From the NCBI GenBank assembly GCA_021651055.1, contig JAJHOH010000001.1, forward strand, positions 3,100,001 through 3,164,000: DNA of 64,000 nucleotides, written 5' to 3'. Shown in pieces: positions 17,147 through 26,358 of the stretch (positions are counted from its first letter, which is position 1; every line of letters begins with the position of its first letter). Source of the DNA: Candidatus Manganitrophus morganii. GTDB taxonomy: Bacteria > Nitrospirota > Nitrospiria > SBBL01 > Manganitrophaceae. Both the position numbers and the translations under genes were made by a program. A model generated the notes under the pieces. That model had not been told where the DNA came from, made no database searches, and saw nothing but the letters and a program-made list of their open reading frames with translations.

Positions 17147-17178
17147 AAAGGGGGAGCTTTCGCTCCCCCTTTTTTTTT
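17147..17178 (+). terminator. Rho-independent terminator of the cytochrome pair
   Basis: A GGGGGAGC stem, TTTC loop and GCTCCCCC stem are followed by nine T residues, directly after the second cytochrome stop codon. This is a textbook intrinsic terminator. Confidence 0.9.
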
Positions 17179-17256
17179 GGAGATTAGGTTTGATGTTTCG
17201 GTACTGATAGGAGGGCGGCTCGTGACTCGTCCCTACCGATCAAGAACCCTCCATCG

Positions 17257-17286
17257 TTGACAGTGTTGGCTTTTTTATTCTAGAAT
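17257..17286 (+). promoter_or_regulatory. Probable promoter of the HD-GYP regulator gene
   Basis: TTGACA (17257-17262), an 18-base spacer and TAGAAT (17281-17286). Transcription from about 17293 would leave almost no leader for a GTG start at 17300, which favours the ATG at 17318. Confidence 0.5.
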
Positions 17287-17317
17287 ACGTAGCAGATTTG
17301 TGAATAATTGGGCTTTA

Positions 17318-18397
17318 ATGATGGAAAAAAAAGGAACGATCTTAATCGTAGATGACGAAGAAAATATCCGTGACATCCTCTTCGAGGTTCTCTCCAATGA
17401 AGCATATGAGTGTCATCGCGCCGAAGGGGGTGAAGAGGCCCTTTCACTATTAGGAGAGAGGTCTTTCGAGCTGGTGTTGTCGGATATCCTCATGCCCGGC
17501 ATGTCGGGGATTGACTTGCTGAAAGAGGCCAAAGCGGCCGATGCCGATTTGTCGTTCATCATGGTCACCGCCGTCCATGCGGCGGAAACCGCCATTGAGG
17601 CAATGCGGTTGGGTGCCGACAATTATCTCATCAAACCTTTCAATTTGGATGAGGTGATCCTGAGTGTCGAGAAGGCGCTTCAGCGTCGAAGATTGATTAT
17701 CGAGAACAGAGAGTATCAACTTCACCTTGAAAAAAAGGTGGAGGAGCGGACCCGTGAGCTGCACGATGCCTTAAAGAAGATTCAGGCAAGTTATCGGGCC
17801 ACACTCGAAGCGCTCGGCTCCGCACTCGATACCCGCGATATCGGCACCCATGCTCACTCAAGGCGGGTGACGCATTATGCCCTTCTTCTAGGGCGCACTC
17901 TCGGCATGAGCGGTCAAGAACTGGAAGTGTTGGAGAGAGGGGTTTACCTGCACGATATCGGCAAGATCGGCATTCCCGACGATATTCTCCTCCGGCCTGG
18001 AAAGCTGACCAAGCAGGAGATGGAGATCATGATGACCCACGCGGAATTAGGAAAGCGGCTGCTCTCCAGGATCGACTTTTTGAGGGAAGCCTCCGAGATC
18101 GTCTACAGTCATCAAGAGCGTTTTGACGGGTCCGGTTATCCAAGGGGGCTGAAGGGAGAGGAGATTCCGCTGGGGGCGCGCGTCTTTGCAATTGTCGATG
18201 CGCTTGATGCAATGACCTCCGATCGCCCCTATCGAAAGGCGCTCCCCTTTGAGGCGGCGCGTGCGGAAATTATACGCTCGGCGGGGATCCAATTCGATCC
18301 TGAGATTGTCCGTGTTTTCATGAGCATTCCCAAAGAGCAATGGCTCAGGGTGCGGGAGCGCCCCCTTCTCTATGAGGAGGAGAGGGAAGTCGCCTAA
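17318..18397 (+). CDS. Response regulator with HD-GYP (c-di-GMP phosphodiesterase) output
   Basis: About 359 residues. The N-terminal receiver has ILIVDDEEN, the acceptor Asp in LVLSDILMPG and the lysine in LIKPF. A coiled-coil linker (EKKVEERTRELHDALKK) leads into an HD-GYP domain: HAHSRRV, the HD pair in YLHDIGKIGIPD, HQERFDGSGYPRGLKGE and VDALDAMTSDRPYR. The domain hydrolyses cyclic di-GMP in characterised relatives, and all main metal ligands look intact. The start is uncertain (GTG 17300, ATG 17318 or 17321); none has a good Shine-Dalgarno sequence. It is monocistronic by its own promoter; the partner kinase is not obvious, though two kinases lie nearby. Confidence 0.88.
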   Translation: MMEKKGTILIVDDEENIRDILFEVLSNEAYECHRAEGGEEALSLLGERSFELVLSDILMPGMSGIDLLKEAKAADADLSFIMVTAVHAAETAIEAMRLGADNYLIKPFNLDEVILSVEKALQRRRLIIENREYQLHLEKKVEERTRELHDALKKIQASYRATLEALGSALDTRDIGTHAHSRRVTHYALLLGRTLGMSGQELEVLERGVYLHDIGKIGIPDDILLRPGKLTKQEMEIMMTHAELGKRLLSRIDFLREASEIVYSHQERFDGSGYPRGLKGEEIPLGARVFAIVDALDAMTSDRPYRKALPFEAARAEIIRSAGIQFDPEIVRVFMSIPKEQWLRVRERPLLYEEEREVA

Positions 18398-18737
18398 ATA
18401 TTTTGCTGTGCGGTAGAGAGGATTTCCGCGCGGAAGGCTTGCCGCATGATCTCTTAGAAATCGGCTCGGAGCGCCGTCCGGGACAGTGCTTTTCGGACGA
18501 GAGGATCACTTCTTCCTTGATCAGGCGATATTCAAAATCGCTTTGACATTCAGAGGGATCTATGTTAAAGTCACCGCCGACTATGATCCGCATCCAGTCC
18601 CTCTGGATGAACTCAATTGCGGCAGACACCCTCACTCATGAACTGGCCAAGAGAGGAAGTTCCACCCCCTTACTATCGCAGAGGCAAGTACCATACGATT
18701 TTGAAGGACACAGGGTGTGAGCGGGTAAGGATTAAGG
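18398..18737. other. 340-base intergenic stretch, no gene recognised
   Basis: This lies between the HD-GYP regulator and the next sensor kinase. I see no convincing coding frame, hairpin terminator or RNA gene here. The promoter of the downstream kinase must lie in it or upstream. Confidence 0.5.
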
Positions 18738-21398
18738 ATGTACGAAGAACAGGTACCTGTCCCAATGGAGGAAGACAGCGGAAGCTCCTTCAGTAATTCG
18801 GCCGATTATGAGCCTCCTCCCAGTGAGAATCGTGCGTCATCCTCTCCCTTTGAAAAACTAGAGCCGATTCTTCAAGTTATGGCGGACCATGCCGAATTGG
18901 TTCGCGATCCCCCCCAATTCTTAAATCTCCTCTTAGACCAAATCTTCAAAGTCCTCGGCTCGGACATTCTTCTTCTGTTTAGCCGGGAGGAAAAAGCGAA
19001 GGAGTGGGTCCTTCTTTCCCATCGGGGAATGCCGAAAGATTTCGGGAAGAATGGTTTTATCCCTCGCGCCTGGCAGTCTCTTCCGACGATCATCCTCCAG
19101 CAGGGCCCCGCCCTTTTTTCTCATGAAATCTCAAAAGATCCCGTTTTCATCGGTCAGATCATCCGGGGGATGAACATTCAGAGCTTCGGCGGAGCCACCC
19201 TCCAGTCGGAAGGGAAAGTGCTCGGGTCGCTCTCGGTCGGTTATGCGAAGCCCGATGCAATGACGCCGAAAGATCGAGATCTCTTTCTGATGATTGCGAA
19301 GCTGATTTCCCCGTTTGTCACTCAACAACAAGGCGTCCCCTCCGCCGCCGCGCCGGAAACGCCCCGTTTGACCGCCGGTCTGGATCTCAGCGGCCGGATC
19401 GTTTCGATCAATTCCGAATTCGCTCAATTCCTCGGTTATGAAAAAGAACAGGTCCATCGGACCCCCTTTTCTCAGCACCTGACCGCGACGGGACTGAGCA
19501 CCTTTTCCGGCCAGGTGGAAGCCCTCAAGTCGGGTCAAAGGAATCTTCCCCCTTTCCATCTGGAAGTCTTAAGGCGTGGCGAGTCAAGGCGGATTCTCAA
19601 TGTCCAGCTCTCGCCATATCTAAAAGAGACCAAGATGGCCGGCGTGACGATCTCAGCACAAGATGCAACAGAGATCGACGTCTTGGAGAAAGATCTCTCC
19701 GATAAGAAAATCGAACTGAATCTGTTGGAGTCGCTTTTTGCCAGCCTCAGCCGCTCCTTCCAGGAAGGAGATGTTTTCCGGACTGCTTTAGAAAAAATCC
19801 TCTCGCTGATGAATATAGAAGGAGGGTATCTTCTCCGGTTCGACGATAAGAAACAACGATTCCTCCTGGTTGCGCAAAAGGGCCTATCTCCCGAAAAAGC
19901 GCAGCGCCTTGAAAAACAGGGGGCAAAAGTCGGCGAAAATGTGATCGGAAAGATTGTGGAGAAAAAATCACCCACCCTTGTTGTCGCGGAGGATGTGAAG
20001 GGCCCTTTAAAAAAGAGATTTGTCGGAGAGGACGGTCTTCTCGCCTATATGGGGGTGCCGATCCAGGCTTCGGGACAGATTTGGGGGACCCTCTCCTTGT
20101 TCAGCAGGAGCCGGCTCTTCACCGAAAGTGATCTGGGCGTCCTCGGCTTCGTCGGCAGAGAGATCGGCTTTACCATCGACAATATGAAATTGTTCGATCA
20201 GGCGCGCCAGCGTGTCGAAGATCTGACGATCATGAATGAGGTTAGCCAGTCGATCACGAAAAGTCTTCACCTCGATCAACTGCTCTCTTCGGTCGCCAAC
20301 AGCCTGACCCGGATGATCGGGGCGAGCAACTGCTATATTTTCTCCGTGGACGACAAACGAAACCTTCTCTACGGCGTGGCCGCGTCGGATCAGCGGGGGG
20401 ACGCGATCCGGAAGGTGGAAATCAAAATGAATGAGAATACGCTCCTTTCCCTCACGGCGAGGGAGCAACACTCCTTTGTGATCGAGAACGCCCCGCAAGA
20501 TCCGAGGATCAGCAAGAAGTGGATCGATCTTTTTAAGTCGCGATCTCTTTTATCGGTCCCCCTCATTATCAAAGAGCGGGTCATCGGGGTGCTTCTTCTA
20601 GATGAAACCCGTTATTTCCGACAGTTCACTCCGGAAGAGATCCAGAAGATCGTCACGATGGCCAATCAGGTCTCGGTCGCCATTGAAAATGCCACCCTTT
20701 ATCAGGCGGTGACCAAGCACATGGAGCGCCTGCAGACCCTCTCTTCCGCGATCGTCAATATCCAGGAAGAGGAGCGGCGTCGGATCGCTCAGGAGCTGCA
20801 TGATGAAGCGGGGCAAGCGCTGACCGGAATCAAGATGAATCTCGAGTGGGTGGAAAAGGAGCTTCCCCCTTCCGAGAAAGCGGTCCGGGAGAAAATCGAG
20901 GAGGTCAAATCCCAGGTGGGAAAGATCATGGAAGAGCTCCGGCGACTCTCCTACGATTTGCGTCCCGCCATTCTGGACGAACTTGGCCTGGTGCCGACGC
21001 TCCGCTGGTACATCGAGGAGTATTCGAAGCGCACCCGGACCGCCGTCCACCTCCAGACGACCGGGCTGCAGAAGCGGCTCTCGGCGAAAATCGAGATCCT
21101 CCTTTATCGGGTGATCCAAGAGGCCCTGACCAATGTCGCCAAACATGCGCAGGCGGAATCGGTCATTCTTTCCCTGGAAAAAAAGGATGTCCATATCCAT
21201 CTCTACATCACCGACGACGGAAAAGGCTTTGAGGTGAAGCGCTACTTTTCTTCTCCGCCGATGATCCGGCGGGGTCTCGGGATTTTGGGAATGAAGGAGC
21301 GGGTCGAATTGGCGGGGGGGACCTTTTTCATCGACTCGGACCTGGGACAGGGAACGCGGATTTCAATCAAGGTTCCGATCGTAAAGAGGGGATCGTGA
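18738..21398 (+). CDS. Cytosolic NarL-type sensor kinase with GAF and PAS domains
   Basis: An 886-residue kinase with no membrane segment. A GAF-like domain spans about 35-215, a PAS domain about 220-320, and two further GAF domains about 345-490 and 505-660. HisKA_3 follows with His688 in RRRIAQELHDEAGQAL, then a HATPase_c with RVIQEALTNVAKHAQA and GLGILGMKERVELAGG. HisKA_3 kinases pair with LuxR/NarL-type regulators, and one overlaps its stop codon. The stacked GAF domains suggest sensing of a small molecule, haem-bound gas or redox state; no specific ligand motif is recognised. Confidence 0.88.
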   Translation: MYEEQVPVPMEEDSGSSFSNSADYEPPPSENRASSSPFEKLEPILQVMADHAELVRDPPQFLNLLLDQIFKVLGSDILLLFSREEKAKEWVLLSHRGMPKDFGKNGFIPRAWQSLPTIILQQGPALFSHEISKDPVFIGQIIRGMNIQSFGGATLQSEGKVLGSLSVGYAKPDAMTPKDRDLFLMIAKLISPFVTQQQGVPSAAAPETPRLTAGLDLSGRIVSINSEFAQFLGYEKEQVHRTPFSQHLTATGLSTFSGQVEALKSGQRNLPPFHLEVLRRGESRRILNVQLSPYLKETKMAGVTISAQDATEIDVLEKDLSDKKIELNLLESLFASLSRSFQEGDVFRTALEKILSLMNIEGGYLLRFDDKKQRFLLVAQKGLSPEKAQRLEKQGAKVGENVIGKIVEKKSPTLVVAEDVKGPLKKRFVGEDGLLAYMGVPIQASGQIWGTLSLFSRSRLFTESDLGVLGFVGREIGFTIDNMKLFDQARQRVEDLTIMNEVSQSITKSLHLDQLLSSVANSLTRMIGASNCYIFSVDDKRNLLYGVAASDQRGDAIRKVEIKMNENTLLSLTAREQHSFVIENAPQDPRISKKWIDLFKSRSLLSVPLIIKERVIGVLLLDETRYFRQFTPEEIQKIVTMANQVSVAIENATLYQAVTKHMERLQTLSSAIVNIQEEERRRIAQELHDEAGQALTGIKMNLEWVEKELPPSEKAVREKIEEVKSQVGKIMEELRRLSYDLRPAILDELGLVPTLRWYIEEYSKRTRTAVHLQTTGLQKRLSAKIEILLYRVIQEALTNVAKHAQAESVILSLEKKDVHIHLYITDDGKGFEVKRYFSSPPMIRRGLGILGMKERVELAGGTFFIDSDLGQGTRISIKVPIVKRGS

Positions 21399-22069
21399 CG
21401 AGAAAAATAAAGCTCATGATCGCCGACGATCATACCATCGTCCGGCAGGGAATGAAAAAACTTCTTGAGACCTATCCGGAGCTACAGATTGTCGGGGAGT
21501 CGCAAGACGGCGAGGAGACGGTGGAAATCGCCATGCAGCTCCTTCCCGACCTGATCATCATGGATATCAGCATGCCCGGCCTCAACGGCCTGGAGGCGAC
21601 CCGCGAGATTAAAAAGCGGCTTCCCGAAATGAAGATCTTGATTCTCACGATGCATGCGGAGAAGGAATATATCTTCAAAATTCTTCAATCGGGCGCTTCG
21701 GGTTATCTGCTCAAAGGCTCTCCCATCGAAGAGCTGGTCTCGGCGATCCACGCCGTGGATCGGGGGGAATCTTATCTGAGCCCCGCCGTTTCAAAGTCGA
21801 TCATTGAAGATTATGTCGGCGGTGGGGTGAGACGGCCCGTCACGACGCGGTCTCAACCGCTGACGACCCGAGAGCGAGAGGTCCTTCAGCTGATTGCGGA
21901 GGGTTATACCAGCAAGCGCATCGCCACCCGACTCTCTCTTAGCGCAAAGACCATTGAAACGCACCGGTCCCATATCATGCAAAAATTGAATATCCACAAC
22001 GCAGCCGGATTGATCCGATACGCCATTCAGAAAGGCTGGGTTGAAGGACCTCACGCGCAGGAACTGTAG
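21395..22069 (+). CDS. NarL/LuxR-family response regulator
   Basis: A 224-residue regulator with a GTG start that overlaps the kinase stop codon (GTGA), a strong sign of translational coupling and cognate pairing. The receiver has MIADDHTIVRQGM, the acceptor Asp in LIIMDISMPG and the conserved lysine in YLLKGSPIEELV. The C-terminal LuxR-type helix-turn-helix is LTTREREVLQLIAEGYTSK followed by KTIETHRSHIMQKL. Its targets are unknown; the region just downstream contains a candidate inverted repeat at 22125-22140. Confidence 0.92.
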   Translation: MTRKIKLMIADDHTIVRQGMKKLLETYPELQIVGESQDGEETVEIAMQLLPDLIIMDISMPGLNGLEATREIKKRLPEMKILILTMHAEKEYIFKILQSGASGYLLKGSPIEELVSAIHAVDRGESYLSPAVSKSIIEDYVGGGVRRPVTTRSQPLTTREREVLQLIAEGYTSKRIATRLSLSAKTIETHRSHIMQKLNIHNAAGLIRYAIQKGWVEGPHAQEL

Positions 22070-22463
22070 CGCACCGCCCTAGGTGATCCCCGCTTTTGCG
22101 CCTTCCCGTTTGCTTGAACGACCGTCAGGGACTCCCCTGATTTACAAATGAATCGCAATCAGTTATAAGTATTAGCGTTTTTACCCTCAGATGGAATATC
22201 CCTTGTCCGGATCACATCTGGTTTGCCCCGGAATCGACGGGTAAGTTGCGGGGTCGGTCCCCGAAAAAGGTCGGATTGGCGGGAAGGGTTAGAGCGGTTG
22301 TCCGGTTATCCTGGAAAACTGGTTTTGATGATGGAAAGACGAAGGCATCGGCGAAAGTTCCATCCGTTTTTTTCCTCACCCTTTTTAATCCCATTTTTTA
22401 ACACGATTGTTTCCTCCCCTTGGATCATAACCTATTCATGTTGAACGCATAAAGAGGAAGAGA
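22070..22463. other. 394-base intergenic stretch with one small inverted repeat
   Basis: No convincing gene is seen. TCAGGG-ACTC-CCCTGA at 22125-22140 is a short inverted repeat that could be a binding site for one of the LuxR-type proteins encoded on either side. A 73-codon frame at 22223-22444 lacks a ribosome site and resembles nothing I know. Confidence 0.4.
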
Positions 22464-22685
22464 ATGCCGGAAAAGAGATCGTTAACGAAGCGTGAAACCG
22501 AAATTGTGCGTCTTGTCGCGGACGGCTTTAAAAATAGGGAAGTGGCGGAAAAGCTTCAGATTAGTGTTAAGACGGTGGAGACCCACCGGGCCAATATCAT
22601 GAATAAACTTGCCCTCAGAAACCTGGCCGAGTTGATTCGATACGCGATTCAAAAAGGATTGGTTAAAATCGATCAAGAAGCGTAA
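22464..22685 (+). CDS. Stand-alone LuxR-type helix-turn-helix protein
   Basis: A 73-residue protein that is only a GerE/LuxR DNA-binding domain: LTKRETEIVRLVADGFKNRE, then KTVETHRANIMNKL. It ends in LIRYAIQKGLV, closely matching the end of the response regulator encoded 400 bases upstream (LIRYAIQKGWV). It therefore looks like a detached or duplicated output domain. AGGAAGAG precedes the ATG. A single-domain receiver gene follows 42 bases later, so the two halves of a NarL-type regulator are encoded as separate proteins. Confidence 0.85.
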   Translation: MPEKRSLTKRETEIVRLVADGFKNREVAEKLQISVKTVETHRANIMNKLALRNLAELIRYAIQKGLVKIDQEA

Positions 22686-22727
22686 CATGGCCGATCGCGC
22701 AGGGCATGGATGCCATCAAAAGGGATC

Positions 22728-23132
22728 ATGGCCAAGAGAATCCTGATTATTGACGATGAGCAGCTCCTTCTCGATCTGCTCACCCACCTTCTGTCCAAAA
22801 TCGGATATGAGGCGGACCAGGCATTGGACAGTCGGGAAGCGGCGAGCAAATTAAAAGATCAGAAGTATGACGCCATTTTTCTCGACATGAAAATGCCGCT
22901 GATGGACGGGAAGGAGCTTTATTTTAAGATTCAGGAACGCTTTCCCGACATGGCCAAGCGGGTGGTTTTTATCACCGGAGATATCGCCAACCCGGAGACG
23001 GTTTCATTCCTCGAAGAGACCGGCAATCTTTTTATTCAAAAGCCGTTCACGATTAAGGAGGTCAAGAACCTCCTCGACGGTTTTTTCATGAACCCGAACG
23101 CTTCTTCTGCCCCTTCAGATATTCCTCGATAA
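22728..23132 (+). CDS. Single-domain response regulator receiver
   Basis: A 134-residue CheY-like receiver with no output domain: RILIIDDEQLLLD, the acceptor Asp in AIFLDMKMPLMDG, a threonine in VVFITGD and the lysine in FIQKPF. I take the ATG at 22728, which follows AAGGGATC, over an in-frame ATG at 22710. The C-terminal 15 residues overlap the 3' end of the convergent prfB gene by 47 bases. It probably acts by protein-protein contact or in a phosphorelay, perhaps with the HTH-only protein encoded before it. Confidence 0.85.
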   Translation: MAKRILIIDDEQLLLDLLTHLLSKIGYEADQALDSREAASKLKDQKYDAIFLDMKMPLMDGKELYFKIQERFPDMAKRVVFITGDIANPETVSFLEETGNLFIQKPFTIKEVKNLLDGFFMNPNASSAPSDIPR

Positions 23133-24202
23133 ACGGATCGATCTCCCCGTCCATGACCGCCGTCACGTTTCCCTTCTCAAGGCCGGTCCGGTGGTCTTTC
23201 ACCATCTGATAAGGCTGAAAGACGTACGACCGGATCTGATGCCCCCATCCGATCTCCTTCTTCTCCCCCGCCCCGGTCAATTTTGACAACGCCGCCTCTT
23301 TTTGCGCTTGCTGGATTTCATAGAGCCGGGATTTCAAAACGGTCATCGCCACCGCTTTATTCTGGAGTTGGGAGCGCTCGTTCTGGCATTGGACGACGAC
23401 GCCGGTCGGCAAATGGGTGATCCGCACCGCCGAAGAGGTCTTGTTGACATGCTGCCCTCCGGCGCTGCTGGCGCGATAGGTGTCGATCCGAAGATCCTTC
23501 TCGTCGATCACCACGTCGGGATCATCTTCGATTTCAGGAGAGATAAAGACCGATGCGAAGGAGGTGTGTCTCCGTTTATTGGCGTCGAACGGCGAGATCC
23601 GAACGAGACGGTGAACCCCGCTTTCCGATTTCAGATATCCGTAAGCGTACGGTCCCTTCACGGAAAAAGTGACGCTTTTGATTCCCGCCTCTTCTCCCGG
23701 CTGCAAGTCTAGGGTTTCGATCCGATACCCTTTCCGCTCGGCCCAGCGGACATACATCCGCATCAGCATCTGCGCCCAGTCTTGAGATTCGGTTCCCCCC
23801 GCCCCCGGGTGGAGGGTGACGATCGCATTGTTGAAATCTTTCTCGCCGGAGAGAAGGGTTTCGATCGTGAACTGATCGATCTCCGATGTGAGCCGCTGAA
23901 GATTGGCCTCGATCTCTTTCTCAAGCGAAGCATCCGCCTCCTCCTCCGACAGCTGCAACATTACGGAGGTCTCTTCGAAGCGGGTCTCAATTTCGTTCCA
24001 GCGCTTGATCTCCTTCTCGAAGCGTGACTTGAGGGCGAGCTTATTCTGGGCGACCGACGGATCTTTCCAAAAATTGGGATCGCTCGATTCGGAGGTTAAT
24101 TTCTCGATCTGTTCTTGATGGTCGGCGAGGTCAAAGATGGCTCCGGAGCTGTTCGAGTTCCTGCCGCACCGCTTCGAAGTTCTGTTGTAATTCAATCAGC
24201 AT
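23086..24202 (-). CDS. prfB: Peptide chain release factor 2, programmed +1 frameshift
   Basis: RF2 recognises UGA and UAA stop codons. A continuous frame codes for the bulk of the protein, including the SPF codon-reading motif (RISPFDANKRRHTS) and the catalytic GGQ (ASSAGGQHVNKTSSAV). The true N-terminus is in another frame: ATG at 24202 after AGAGGAG opens 23 codons (MLIELQQNFEAV...LRSHL) ending at an in-frame TGA (24133-24131). A +1 shift at CTT-TGA-C continues as DLADHQEQIEKL, giving 371 residues, the normal RF2 size. The start lies inside the end of lnt, so the two genes overlap by 11 bases. Confidence 0.93.
24131..24136 (-). promoter_or_regulatory. RF2 programmed frameshift site CTTTGA
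   Basis: The slippery CTT codon is followed by TGA and C, exactly as in the well-studied autoregulatory site of bacterial prfB. A GGAG sequence sits a few bases upstream, where the stimulatory internal Shine-Dalgarno is expected. Low RF2 would favour the shift and restore RF2 synthesis. Confidence 0.9.
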
Positions 24203-25739
24203 CGGTTTTTCTCCTCTTTTCTCGATAAACAAACGATACAAATCCCAGGGCGATTATAACACAACCGATCGCGAAAACATCTCCGTAGGCGGTGTAGAGG
24301 GTCCGTCGCGTGCCGGGGTGAAGCGATTGCGTCAGCGCCGCCTCGGTGAAGAGGGGGCTCTGCTTTATGATCCGCCCATGCGCGTCGATAAAACCGGAGA
24401 TGCCGGTATTCGCCGCGCGGGCGAAGGGAACCCGATTTTCGATCGAGCGAAAGACCACCATCGAGAAATGCTGGTAAGGGGCCGCGGAATCGCCGAACCA
24501 GGCGTCGTTCGTAATCGTCGTCATCACCGTTGCCCCGTTTTGGGCGAACCGCCGAACCACCTCGGGGAAGATCACTTCAAAACAGATCACCGTTCCAACA
24601 CGCGTTCCGGCCACCTCCATCACCGTCGCATCGCGTCCGGGGATGAATTCTCCGATCCCCTCCACCAGTTTATTGACAAAGAAGAGAATGGAAGAAAGAG
24701 GGACATATTCTCCGAAAGGAACCAGGTGAATCTTATCGTAGCGCCCCACCACCTCGGCGGCCGGAGAGAGAAGATAGGCGCTGTTCAAAAGCGCCATCTG
24801 TCCCGAGGACGCCGGCGTGAAGGCGGGGCTTCCGAAGAGAAGATAGAATTTCCCTTCTTGGGCGAAGTCGAGCAGCTCGTTTCGAAGGGTGGCCTCCGTC
24901 TGAAAAAAGAAAGGGGCCGCCGATTCCGGCCAGACGATCAACTCCGGAGGCGTGCTTCCTTTTTCAACAGAATCGAGGGAGAGACGTTTGTACTTTTGAA
25001 CCGTCTCATCGCGCAGGCGGACATCCCACTTTTGATCCTGCTCGATATTTCCCTGGACCACCGCGACCGTTACGCTTCGCGCTTCTCCCATCGGCTGATC
25101 CAAGCGATAGAGGCCGTATCCGAGGCTGAGGAGGAAAAGCCCTCCGGCCAAAATCAGTTCACGCCATGCCATCCGATGCTCGATCCATCCCTCCCGGATC
25201 GCTTCAAAGAGGCCGACATTGACCAGCACGATCAGAAATCCGACCCCGTAGATGCTGGCGAGATCGGCGATCTGAATCAAGGGGAGAAAGCGATATTGCG
25301 AATAGGCGAGAGCCGCCCAGGGAAAACCGGAGAGAAGCTGTCCGCGGGCATATTCCAGCGCGACCCAGAGGACCGGAATCAGCAGAAGCGCCCACCCGCG
25401 CTTTTTTTCAAAGAGAAATCGGCTCGCGGCCGCAAAGAGTCCGACGTAGATCGCGCAATAGGCGACCAAGAGTAACATCAGCAGATAGCTGATCGGCTGG
25501 GGGATCTTGCCGTACCGGGTCATGCTGATCGTGACCCAGGAGAGGGTGCCGGAAAAATAAACCAATCCGGCCGTCCAGCCGATCAGAAACGATCGGGCCG
25601 CAGAAACATTCCGGACAGCGAAAAAAAGGGGGATGAAGGCGACCCAGGCGAGCGGAAAGAGTTCCCAGCGTGGAAAACTGAGGGCGAGAAATAAACCGGA
25701 TAAAAATGCCAGCGCGAAGGGGAGAAGTCGCCTCTTCAC
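24192..25739 (-). CDS. lnt: Apolipoprotein N-acyltransferase
   Basis: An inner-membrane enzyme adding the third acyl chain to lipoproteins. Six or so hydrophobic segments occupy the N-terminal half and one lies at the C-terminus. Between them is a nitrilase-type domain with the catalytic triad visible: Glu in VWPESAAPF, Lys in RYDKIHLVPFGEYVPL and Cys in VICFEVIFPEVVR. An open frame extends to an ATG at 25859, but that would overlap the DUF3105 gene by 80 bases; a GTG at 25739 gives 515 residues, close to the family norm. Neither has a good ribosome site, so the start is uncertain. The end overlaps the prfB start. Confidence 0.88.
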   Translation of the reverse strand: MKRRLLPFALAFLSGLFLALSFPRWELFPLAWVAFIPLFFAVRNVSAARSFLIGWTAGLVYFSGTLSWVTISMTRYGKIPQPISYLLMLLLVAYCAIYVGLFAAASRFLFEKKRGWALLLIPVLWVALEYARGQLLSGFPWAALAYSQYRFLPLIQIADLASIYGVGFLIVLVNVGLFEAIREGWIEHRMAWRELILAGGLFLLSLGYGLYRLDQPMGEARSVTVAVVQGNIEQDQKWDVRLRDETVQKYKRLSLDSVEKGSTPPELIVWPESAAPFFFQTEATLRNELLDFAQEGKFYLLFGSPAFTPASSGQMALLNSAYLLSPAAEVVGRYDKIHLVPFGEYVPLSSILFFVNKLVEGIGEFIPGRDATVMEVAGTRVGTVICFEVIFPEVVRRFAQNGATVMTTITNDAWFGDSAAPYQHFSMVVFRSIENRVPFARAANTGISGFIDAHGRIIKQSPLFTEAALTQSLHPGTRRTLYTAYGDVFAIGCVIIALGFVSFVYREKRRKTDAD

Positions 25740-25779
25740 AAGCGCCGGATTCGATGGGAGCGATGGAGCGGTGGGGCGT

Positions 25780-26358
25780 TTATTCTGTGTGGCGCGGATG
25801 GTGGTCAATCCCGACGTATGCCTCAATAAAGCGGCGGATTCTGGCTTCGTCAAATTCATTCAGTCTGTCGATTTTTCCCCAGGCCGTCAGCGCGATCGGC
25901 GTCTCCATGCCGGGGTAGGGGGCGACGATGAGATGCCCAAAACGGTTGTTCTGCGGAGTCATCTGGGACATCTTGAGGTACTCTCTTCCAAGATTTTCCA
26001 ACTTCTGGATCATCTCCGCGCAATTTTGGCAGTCGTATTGAATCATGACGCCGCCGTCTTCCAGGTTGTGTACTTGAAGTTCGTTGGGAATCTGCTGCCG
26101 ATAGATCCCCCATTTTGCAACGAAGGGGACATGCGGTCCGGAGGTCGGCGGCTTGCTGTTATAAGGGGGATGGGGGGAATCGATCGATTGGATATGGTCG
26201 TTGCCGAGAGAGGGAATCGAGACCCCGGGCGTTTTCTCCAGCGCTTTCTCGGTTTTTTTCTCCGCGCCCTTGGCAGGCGCTTTCGGGGCCGCCTGCAGCG
26301 GTCCGTTCAAGAACAGGATCAAGGCGAATAAGATCGTTCCGATCGATGTTGTTCTCAT
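25780..26358 (-). CDS. Exported DUF3105-family protein
   Basis: A 192-residue protein with a signal peptide (hydrophobic residues 7-22, ending LQAA). A charged linker of about 25 residues (KAPAKGAEKKTEKALEK) follows, then a DUF3105 domain with its hallmarks: PPYNSKPPTSGPHVPF near residue 68, KWGIYRQQI, and VHNLEDGGVMIQYDC near residue 96. A CQNC pair follows. The family's function is unknown; the conserved histidines suggest metal binding. It is the first gene of a minus-strand run with lnt and prfB. Confidence 0.75.
   Translation of the reverse strand: MRTTSIGTILFALILFLNGPLQAAPKAPAKGAEKKTEKALEKTPGVSIPSLGNDHIQSIDSPHPPYNSKPPTSGPHVPFVAKWGIYRQQIPNELQVHNLEDGGVMIQYDCQNCAEMIQKLENLGREYLKMSQMTPQNNRFGHLIVAPYPGMETPIALTAWGKIDRLNEFDEARIRRFIEAYVGIDHHPRHTE

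Noticed and set aside
22223..22444. 73-codon plus-strand frame in the intergenic region
   Set aside because: No ribosome site, no motif and unlikely composition.
24137..24195. In-frame ATG at 24195 as the prfB start (MNYNRTSK...)
   Set aside because: The resulting N-terminus does not resemble RF2, whereas the other frame gives a normal RF2 N-terminus joined by the known CTT-TGA-C frameshift.
24318..25475. A 385-codon open frame antisense to lnt
   Set aside because: Shadow of lnt; composition is Arg/His/Gly-rich with no motif.
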